This document shows positions 57,643-64,000 of a stretch of DNA of 64,000 nt, in pieces. The notes beneath the pieces are model-generated. The model was not told the origin of the DNA. It worked only from the letters and a program-made list of their open reading frames with translations, and searched no databases. How positions within the stretch are numbered: the stretch's first letter is position 1; every line of letters starts with the position of its first letter. The position numbers and the translations under genes are program-made. Origin of the DNA: G963665545 sp963665545 (GTDB lineage: Bacteria > Pseudomonadota > Gammaproteobacteria > Xanthomonadales > SZUA-36); NCBI GenBank assembly GCA_963665545.2, contig CAXXKZ010000007.1, positions 434,001 to 498,000 of the forward strand. Reading direction: 5' to 3'.

Positions 57643-59247
57643 ATGATGAATTTGATCGAAGTCCTCTTGTTGTTGGCATTGGTGGCCGCGGTGATTTTGA
57701 GTTTTCTGCCGCACCGCCGCTGCGGAAGCTGGGCGTTTCGATTGGCAGCCCTGGCGGTGTTGATTTCCCTGATAGATATCCTACTGGGAAACTGGCGCTG
57801 GCAGATCATTCCGGCATATACACTGTCGCTGCTCGTGCTGGCAGTTGCCCGCCAACGCGGGCGCTCCCCGGGGCCTTCCAACTGGCGGCGCAGGCTGGAA
57901 TTTGCTGGTTATACGCTGCTGGCTACCGTCACATTACTCGTCGTTGTGGCACTGCCCAGAGCCTTTCCGATGTTCGAATTGGCACCACCCTCAGGTCCAC
58001 ACCAGGTTGGCACTATGGACATTCACCTGGTCGATACTGCGCGCCTAGAGGACATGACAGAAAATCCTGCAGACCATCGTGAGCTGATGGTCCGGGCCTG
58101 GTACCCGGCGGATGTCCCCGACGGCGCGCAAGCCGAGCCCTTCCTGCGGGAAATCGAGCCGGTGCACAGCATCTTTTCCAGAGGGATGCCCTTGCCGGCG
58201 TTTACCTTTAACCACTTCACCAAAATTTCCGGTCACAGCTATTTGGACGTGCCTGTCGTGTCCGGCCAAGGGCCATTTCCCGTATTGATATTCAGCCATG
58301 GCAATAGTTTCTACGCCAGTCAGAACACCTTGCTGATGGAACATCTGGCCAGTCATGGCTACGTCATATTCAGCATCGATCATCCCTATCAGGCGTCGTG
58401 GGTGCGATTTCCGGATGGGCGAATTGTGACCTACAAGGAAGATTGGGTCGATTTCGACGTTGAGGACCCTGACGTGGTGATGGAAAAGATGAAGAAATTT
58501 GTCCGGAGTTTCCTGTCCGATTCCTATGAACAGTATTACCAGCAGATCAGTAAGACAATCGGCGAGGCCACAGGGCTGAATGAAGGCCTTAACTATTGGC
58601 TGGACGACACCGATTTTCTGCTCAATCAACTGGCGTCGCGGCAAGGAGACAAGATTGCTTCGTTCAGTGGCTACCTCGATCTGGAGCGGATAGGCGTTTT
58701 TGGCATGTCTCTTGGCGGCGCGGCCGCGGGAAAATTTTGTGCTGTGGATGCACGCTGCAAGGCCGGCTTGAACATGGACGGCACCCAGTATGGTGAGAAC
58801 GCCATTGATATTCGGCTGGAGCGTCCATTTATGATGATGAATGCGGATCGCCGGCTGGATCTGATTCCCATGCTGGGTGAAGAGGCCGACCCTGAGAAAT
58901 TGCTGACTTTTGAAATGAATGACTTCATGCTTCACCAGGCAAGAGATATGGCTTACAGCCTGGTGGTGGAAGGCAGCACCCACGGCAGCTACAGCGATTT
59001 TGGCGTTATGTCGAACCTGGGGCGTTGGATTGGCGCATTGGGTTCAATCGATGGCTGGGTCATGAAAGGCATTCTTGATGACTACGTGTTGGCGTTTTTC
59101 AACAAACATCTCAAAGGGACCCAAGAGACCTTGCTGGATGGCCCCTCCCCACAGCACCCGGCGGTGCTCAAATTCACCCGTCGTGACGGCCGGGCTAGAG
59201 CTTCCGCCCGCCGGTTGGCCGGCTCCATCACATCTGGAAGAGCCTGA
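57643..59247 (+). CDS. membrane-anchored PAF-acetylhydrolase-like alpha/beta hydrolase
   Basis: A 534-residue protein. Three hydrophobic segments at the N-terminus (about 4-20, 33-50 and 83-102) anchor it. A hydrolase domain follows with LMVRAWYPAD, FPVLIFSHGNSFYASQN (oxyanion loop), the nucleophile serine in RIGVFGMSLGGAAAGKF and HGSYSDFG near the catalytic His. This matches platelet-activating-factor acetylhydrolase/dienelactone-hydrolase-like enzymes that cleave short-chain esters. It follows the CocE-like gene by 11 bases and probably forms an operon with it. Convergent with the MATE gene with one base between stops. Confidence 0.78.
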   Translation: MMNLIEVLLLLALVAAVILSFLPHRRCGSWAFRLAALAVLISLIDILLGNWRWQIIPAYTLSLLVLAVARQRGRSPGPSNWRRRLEFAGYTLLATVTLLVVVALPRAFPMFELAPPSGPHQVGTMDIHLVDTARLEDMTENPADHRELMVRAWYPADVPDGAQAEPFLREIEPVHSIFSRGMPLPAFTFNHFTKISGHSYLDVPVVSGQGPFPVLIFSHGNSFYASQNTLLMEHLASHGYVIFSIDHPYQASWVRFPDGRIVTYKEDWVDFDVEDPDVVMEKMKKFVRSFLSDSYEQYYQQISKTIGEATGLNEGLNYWLDDTDFLLNQLASRQGDKIASFSGYLDLERIGVFGMSLGGAAAGKFCAVDARCKAGLNMDGTQYGENAIDIRLERPFMMMNADRRLDLIPMLGEEADPEKLLTFEMNDFMLHQARDMAYSLVVEGSTHGSYSDFGVMSNLGRWIGALGSIDGWVMKGILDDYVLAFFNKHLKGTQETLLDGPSPQHPAVLKFTRRDGRARASARRLAGSITSGRA

Positions 59248-59248
59248 A

Positions 59249-60606
59249 TCAGGCAGGCAAGACCGCCTCACACTTGTGCTTGACCGTGGCTATCGCCCAG
59301 CGGTAGGCCAGGACACTGGAAACGATGTTGGCCACTGCGTAAGCGGCGAAGATGCCCGCCACACCGAAGAACTGGAGGGCAAACAGCGCCAGGGGCAAAT
59401 ACAAGATGGTGATGCGGATCACACTGATGTACACCGCCGGCATGGGACTGCCCAAACCGTTGAAAGATGCGTTGATGACCATCACCACGCCATAAGCGCC
59501 GTAACTGATAGGGACGATCCACAGGAAGAGGCTGGTGACGTGCATGACGTTCTCGCTGTCGCTGAACAGCGTCGGCAGCACGCCGGACATCACGGCCAGA
59601 AACACGGCAATCATCAGGCCACTGGCGAGACAGAAAATGCTGCATAGCCGCAAGGCCCGCAGGATGCGCTGCGGATTTCCAGTAGCCAAATTTTGGCCCA
59701 CGAATGGGCCGATGACCGATGAAAGAGCATAAAACATGACCAGCATCATTGATTCGATGCGCGTGGCCACACCGAAGCCGGCAACCGCTTCAGGACCATA
59801 TCGCGCGATCATGGCGGTAATAAAGACAGCGCCCAAAGGAATAATTGCGTTGGTGCCGGCAGCCGGTATGCCGACATGAAGAATCGCCTTCCATGACGCG
59901 CGCAGCTCAACCGGGTCTGGCTTCTTGAAACTCACCATGTCCAGACGAAAGCGATCAGGTACAGGGTGCCGAAGAAAATCGATGCGCGCGCCAGCAGCGC
60001 CGCCAGGGCTGCACCATTGAGCCCCATCGCCGGGATCGGTCCCAAGCCGAAGATCAGTATCGGATCCAGGATCACGTTGAGTATCGAGGCGAGTACCATC
60101 AAGGAACTGGGCAATCGCGTGTCGCCGGTGGCCCTCATGCTCGCCATGCCGACCATTCCAACCACCACGAACGGCACGCCCGCATAGAGAATGGTCATGA
60201 ATCCACGAATCAGGGGCAGCATTTCCATGGGGGCGCCCAGCAACCGGAACAGAGGCGTAATTGTCAAAATTCCGATCGCGGAAATCACGGCGGTAATCAG
60301 AAAGGACAAAATCAGGCTGTCCGTCGTCAGTCGCTGAGCCCGCGCATGATTGCCCGCGCCAATGGCGCGGGCCACCACGGAGGAAGTGCCCGCGCCCAGC
60401 CCAATGGCGACGCTGGTCACAATCATCAGGATGGGAAAACCAAAGCCGAACGCTGCCAGCTCACGATCGCCGACCCGGCCGATGAACCAGGTGTCGATGA
60501 GTCCCTGCGCCATCATCGTGGCGATGCCAAATAGCACCGGCACGGTCATGTTGACCAGATGTCGGCCAACCGGGCCTTCGGTAAGTTTGGGTTTGGGTGT
60601 TGCCAT
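59249..60606 (-). CDS. MATE-family antiporter split into two half-frames
   Basis: The N-terminal frame (60606 down to 59932, 224 aa) and the C-terminal frame (59938 down to 59249, 229 aa) each contain about six transmembrane segments and together equal one 452-residue MATE protein. The join lies at ATGGTGA: the upstream frame stops at TGA (59932-59934) while the downstream frame runs through ATG 59938 as MVSFKKPDP. Adding one G before ACATGG gives VWDMVSFKKP in one frame. This is either a one-base deletion, real or artefactual, or two overlapping genes encoding half-transporters. No other gene lies in the interval. Confidence 0.75.
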
Positions 60607-60678
60607 CAGCGTCCAGAATCGGATTCAGACTATTCGGGTCTTATGGGTGGAAGCCTACCATGACCGACCTGCGGCAGA

Positions 60679-62133
60679 TCAGAAAAAATACTGACCGCGA
60701 AGCTGGATAATCCAGGGTTCTTGTTTGCCCTGCGGGCCGTCGGCTTTGACTTTGATCAGATTGCCCATGACGCGCCAATGGGTCTTCGAATACCAGTTGA
60801 CGCCAACGCTGAAGTTGGTCTGCTTGCCACCCCGAACGTCCCGGTCGTTGAGGTCTATTGAGCTCACCCTGGTGGCGACTTCCCAGGCGCCTCGCGGCCC
60901 TTTGACAGCGGGCCTGATAAATTTGCCGTTGCGGTAATTTGAGGATTCTCCGGTCAGAAACCAGGAAGCTTCCACGTACCAGCCGCTGAATTGGGTGTCC
61001 TCCTGAATGTCTCTTGACCAGCGGGCGGAATAATATTCGCTGCGCACCGTCAATGGCCCGCGGGCGCCCGCCAGTTCGATGCCCAAGGCCTCCTGGCTTG
61101 TCACATTGGGCCGCACGCCGGTGTCGACCAGGCGAACATTGGTGTTGTTCGATTCGGGGCGCGCACGAAATTGGCCGTCCTGTTGAAGATCCAGGTCCAT
61201 GAATGAGGCGCCCAGGTGCAGAACATCTGCATCGAATTTGACCGGGTTGAAATAGAAGCGAGCTGCGTAGCCGGTGGCGCCAATGTTTTCATTCGGATCC
61301 TTATAAAACAGGGCGATATTGGCGCCGACCTTGTGCAGGTGAGTATCCCAGCCGACCGCCAGTCGACGTTGGAGCGTAAAGGTCAACACCGGCAACGGCC
61401 GTTCCATGAAGGCAATTGATACTGAAGACGTCTGACCGGACAGTGTTTGCGCCACCCTCTGGTTGCCGATGCGGAAGGTGCCCCAACGTTTGGTGCGGTA
61501 CGAAAAGTAGGCGTCTGCCAGCGTGCTCTCTTTGTCCGTCAGGTCCAGTTCGAACTTGTAATTCCAGCCTTTCAGAAAACGCACCTGCCCTGCAATACCG
61601 AGTCGAAGCCGTCGCACTTCCACGCCGCCGTCCTCTTTTAGAACCCCGTTGTTGTAGCGAGCCACGTCCAACTCCAGCCGGCCGAAAAACAGGATATTGC
61701 GCTTGGAAAAAAACGGTATCTTCTGTTCGATAAAAATCAGTGGGCGACGGCTTGCTTCAACCACCTTGCCGAATTCCCGGGCCACGTGCGCTGCGGCGGG
61801 CGCCGCATCCTCCCTGGCATCCGGTTCAAGCGGCGCCGGGGTGATCACGGCGTCTTCGCGGGGCTCGGCAGACGTGGGGCTCTCCTCATCTTCCTCAACG
61901 GCAATCAATTGCGAAGACTCCGACAGGCCTTCCTGAATGATTAAATTGCGGTTTTGTTCTATTTCCTCGACTAGAGCTGTTGTGGTGTCGCTGGTCTCTT
62001 CCTGCTGAGCCGTGTCTTCCTCGACGTGCTGCGGTTGACTCCAGACTGGCGTGGCACTCCAAAACAGCAGTGTCATGGCGCCGGTCAGGTAGGCAGGGAG
62101 GATCCGAATTCGAAAATTAGTCCAATGTGTCAT
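60679..62133 (-). CDS. OprO/OprP-type anion-selective porin
   Basis: A 484-residue outer-membrane protein with a signal peptide (YLTGAMTLLFWSATPVWSQP), an acidic, probably coiled N-terminal extension (about 35-110, rich in Glu, Asp and Gln), and a porin barrel: RRLRLGIAGQVRFLKGWNYK, RIGNQRVAQTLSGQTSS, GARGPLTVRSEYYSARWSR, and the closing strand WIIQLRGQYFF ending in Phe. Phosphate- or polyphosphate-selective uptake is typical for the family. It overlaps no gene and shares strand with galM, eight bases upstream. Confidence 0.8.
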   Translation of the reverse strand: MTHWTNFRIRILPAYLTGAMTLLFWSATPVWSQPQHVEEDTAQQEETSDTTTALVEEIEQNRNLIIQEGLSESSQLIAVEEDEESPTSAEPREDAVITPAPLEPDAREDAAPAAAHVAREFGKVVEASRRPLIFIEQKIPFFSKRNILFFGRLELDVARYNNGVLKEDGGVEVRRLRLGIAGQVRFLKGWNYKFELDLTDKESTLADAYFSYRTKRWGTFRIGNQRVAQTLSGQTSSVSIAFMERPLPVLTFTLQRRLAVGWDTHLHKVGANIALFYKDPNENIGATGYAARFYFNPVKFDADVLHLGASFMDLDLQQDGQFRARPESNNTNVRLVDTGVRPNVTSQEALGIELAGARGPLTVRSEYYSARWSRDIQEDTQFSGWYVEASWFLTGESSNYRNGKFIRPAVKGPRGAWEVATRVSSIDLNDRDVRGGKQTNFSVGVNWYSKTHWRVMGNLIKVKADGPQGKQEPWIIQLRGQYFF

Positions 62134-62141
62134 ACAGGAAA

Positions 62142-63167
62142 TCAGGACTGTTTGAATTCGTACAGTGTTCGATGCTGATAAATCTCACCTGGCAGCAATA
62201 CCGTGCTCGGAAATGTTGGAATATTTGGCGCGTTGGGCAACTGCTGGGCTTCCAGGCAGATGCCATCATGGGGGTTGAACGGTTCACCGAGGTGTTGGCC
62301 GGTGTAGAACTGCAGGGCGGGTTGAGTGGTTTGGATTTCAACACTCAGCCCGGACTGTGGAGACCAAAGCCTTGCCGACGGCGATGTCTTATTGCCAGGG
62401 GTGTTCAGAACATAGCTGTGGTCATAGCCGCCGGCTATTTGAACTTGACAGTTGGGCGTTCTCAATCCTTCACCAATTGGTCCTGGTCGACGAAAGTCGA
62501 AGACAGAGCCGCTCACAGGGTTCATTCCGCCGGTGGGAATCAGGGATAGGTCGATTGGGATGAATTCATCGGCGTCGATGAAAACAACGTGATTATCGGC
62601 AGGTGACCTGTCCGAGTTCAGGTTGAAGTAAGCGTGATTGGTTAGGTTGACGACCGTGGGCCGGTCGGTGACCGCGCGATAATCGATTTGAAGCTTCCAG
62701 CCGTCGAGGAGGCTGTATTTGACAGACGCCTGGAGGTTGCTCGGAAATCCCTGATCACCATGCGCGGAGTCGAGGTGGAGTGTCAGGGAATGTTCGTTCT
62801 CAACGCCAGCCACCCGCCAATCGCGGTGCGAGAAACCGGTCCGGCCACCGTGCAGGCAATGTGGCGAGGATTCGGGATTGCGACTGAGCTGGTGGTTCGT
62901 TCCGGTCAGTTTAAAAGAGGCGTTTTCAATGCGGTTGGCGAAGCGGCCAACTGTTGCGCCCAGGTAGTAGGGGTTCTCCTTGTAAGGACCAGACCCAGTG
63001 TAGCCAAGGATGGCGTTGACCGGTCCGAATTGGGTTGGTAATTCGATCGCTTGTAGAGAAGCACCGATCGACAGGATGGCAACCCGCAGACCCGCCTCAT
63101 TCTGTAACCAGACTTTCTCAATTCCGTCAGAGGCAGAGTTCTGTTCTTGTGCCGTTGATATTGTCAC
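62142..63167 (-). CDS. galM: aldose 1-epimerase (galactose mutarotase)
   Basis: A 341-residue beta-sandwich enzyme that interconverts alpha and beta aldoses. Catalytic His in NLTNHAYFNL and Glu in GICLEAQQLPNAPN are both present, with GRTGFSHRDWRVAG and LLPGEIYQHRTLYEF. I start at GTG 63167 because GGAGG lies six bases upstream; a TTG at 63194 in the same frame would include that ribosome site. Sugar-use genes are not otherwise seen nearby. Confidence 0.88.
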   Translation of the reverse strand: MTISTAQEQNSASDGIEKVWLQNEAGLRVAILSIGASLQAIELPTQFGPVNAILGYTGSGPYKENPYYLGATVGRFANRIENASFKLTGTNHQLSRNPESSPHCLHGGRTGFSHRDWRVAGVENEHSLTLHLDSAHGDQGFPSNLQASVKYSLLDGWKLQIDYRAVTDRPTVVNLTNHAYFNLNSDRSPADNHVVFIDADEFIPIDLSLIPTGGMNPVSGSVFDFRRPGPIGEGLRTPNCQVQIAGGYDHSYVLNTPGNKTSPSARLWSPQSGLSVEIQTTQPALQFYTGQHLGEPFNPHDGICLEAQQLPNAPNIPTFPSTVLLPGEIYQHRTLYEFKQS

Positions 63168-63268
63168 CTGTGACCTCCGGCAGCGATGATTCAAGTAGTG
63201 TTAACAAGCCCTAGTTTACTTCTCCCGGTCACCCCTTTCATGCATCATGTGCCTTGGAGGTGAAACAC

Positions 63269-64000
63269 ATGACGACAGCACGTATTGAGGGCGCTCACCT
63301 GGTGGGTAGTGCGCCGGTGGAGCGACCGGAGGAAATCTTCCAACTGGCATCCGAAAAACTGGGCGCCCATCTGGCCCGGCTGGGCGACGGTGAGGTGGGC
63401 GAACGGGATACCTGGATTCGCTTCCAGAACAAACGTTTGAGTGCTTCTGCGCAAATCATCGAAGCCGCAACAGATCCGGCCGCAGCCGATAATCTGCCGG
63501 CCGGCTACACATTGCCGCCGACCTGGCGACTGATCGATCCGGAAATCGACGCTGCAGATATTGAGCTGCCGGACCTGGGCTATGCCGAAGCTGCAATTTC
63601 TTCGTATGAGATTTTTGGGCGCAAAAAAGTACGAGGCGAAATTCCGTCTTATGTCCGTTTCATGGTGGGGTTGCCATCGCCATTGAGTGTCGTGACGATT
63701 TATATCCACATCGCCTCGCGTGAAAAGGTATTGACTGCATACGCGGCAAAGCTTATGGGCGAATTAAAGCGAAGTCTGGCCGCGATTTCCGCTGAAGAAT
63801 TGTCCATTCAGTGGGAAATCGTGTTCGAGATCATGATGCTCGAAGGGCACCCTTTGTGGCGCTATTTTGGTGACGATCTTGAGGCGGGTATTCAGCGGCA
63901 ATTCGATGCCATGGTCAACGCTGTTCCAGAGCCCGTGGAGCTGGGATTTCACCTGTGTTACGGCGATGCCGGGCACAAACACTTTATCGAGCCGCAGGAT
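63269..64000 (+). CDS. MetE/UROD-like TIM-barrel protein, cut off by the window end
   Basis: From ATG 63269 (GGAGG eight bases upstream) 244 codons stay open to the last base. The protein starts MTTARIEGAHLVGSAPVERP and contains ERDTWIRFQNKR, KVRGEIPSYVRFMVGLPSPL and ELGFHLCYGDAGHKHFIEP. The last block recalls the zinc and substrate region of cobalamin-independent methionine synthase and uroporphyrinogen-decarboxylase-like proteins, a broad superfamily. Which activity it has cannot be told here; the C-terminus is missing. Divergent from galM, about 100 bases away. Confidence 0.6.
   Translation, partial: MTTARIEGAHLVGSAPVERPEEIFQLASEKLGAHLARLGDGEVGERDTWIRFQNKRLSASAQIIEAATDPAAADNLPAGYTLPPTWRLIDPEIDAADIELPDLGYAEAAISSYEIFGRKKVRGEIPSYVRFMVGLPSPLSVVTIYIHIASREKVLTAYAAKLMGELKRSLAAISAEELSIQWEIVFEIMMLEGHPLWRYFGDDLEAGIQRQFDAMVNAVPEPVELGFHLCYGDAGHKHFIEPQD

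Overview
The window looks like a chromosomal segment of a free-living gammaproteobacterium near the Xanthomonadales/Woeseiales/Steroidobacterales branch. This placement is inferred without a database search. It rests on a typical proteobacterial rrn operon (16S, tRNA-Ile(GAT), tRNA-Ala(TGC), 23S, 5S), a homodimeric AceE-type pyruvate dehydrogenase, and an arginine operon of the Xanthomonas type. That operon has N-acetylornithine carbamoyltransferase in place of ArgF, an acetylcitrulline deacetylase and a fused N-acetylglutamate synthase-kinase.

Layout. 1-1464: a cut-off TPR gene and an outer-membrane protein on the minus strand. 1719-21270: a central-carbon block on the plus strand, with an alanine/Na+ symporter, transketolase, GAPDH, phosphoglycerate kinase, two DUF4136 lipoproteins, a HAD phosphatase, pyruvate kinase, class I aldolase, malic enzyme, and PDH E1, E2 and E3 with a broken retropepsin-like gene between E2 and E3. 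21337-23604: a secreted methyltransferase-like protein and a dicarboxylate transporter, minus strand. 23722-30850: the arg operon argF'-argG-argE'-argB(NAGS-K)-argC-argH, with overlapping or abutting genes. 30898-37470: the rrn operon with tandem promoters, boxA sites, RNase III stems and large palindromes in every spacer. 37513-44022: an insertion-sequence nest, in which an IS3-type element carries an IS256-type and an IS21-type element; a second, near-identical IS256 copy has truncated an acyltransferase gene. 44023-64000: accessory metabolism, with two MATE transporters, a class III aminotransferase, an MDR oxidoreductase, a type IV pilin-like gene, a PyrD-PyrK fusion, an alkaline-phosphatase-superfamily membrane protein, GST, an FMN hydroxyacid dehydrogenase, two alpha/beta hydrolases, an OprP-type porin, aldose 1-epimerase and a cut-off MetE/UROD-like gene.

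The strongest candidate for something undescribed is the 340-base leader of the arg operon. It holds a well-spaced sigma70-like promoter, a 30-codon reading frame with five Arg codons in a run of seven, and a strong intrinsic terminator whose 5' arm is also complementary to a segment inside the leader ORF. This is the layout of ribosome-mediated attenuation, here apparently sensing arginine.

Reading-frame quality is uneven. Five genes (symporter, pyruvate kinase, class III aminotransferase, pilin, PyrD-PyrK) each carry one extra base in a G or A run and become full length when it is removed. One MATE gene is one base short at its midpoint, and the retropepsin has an amber codon. The homopolymer pattern suggests base-calling errors, although real decay cannot be excluded. 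No CRISPR array, phage or plasmid functions were seen.
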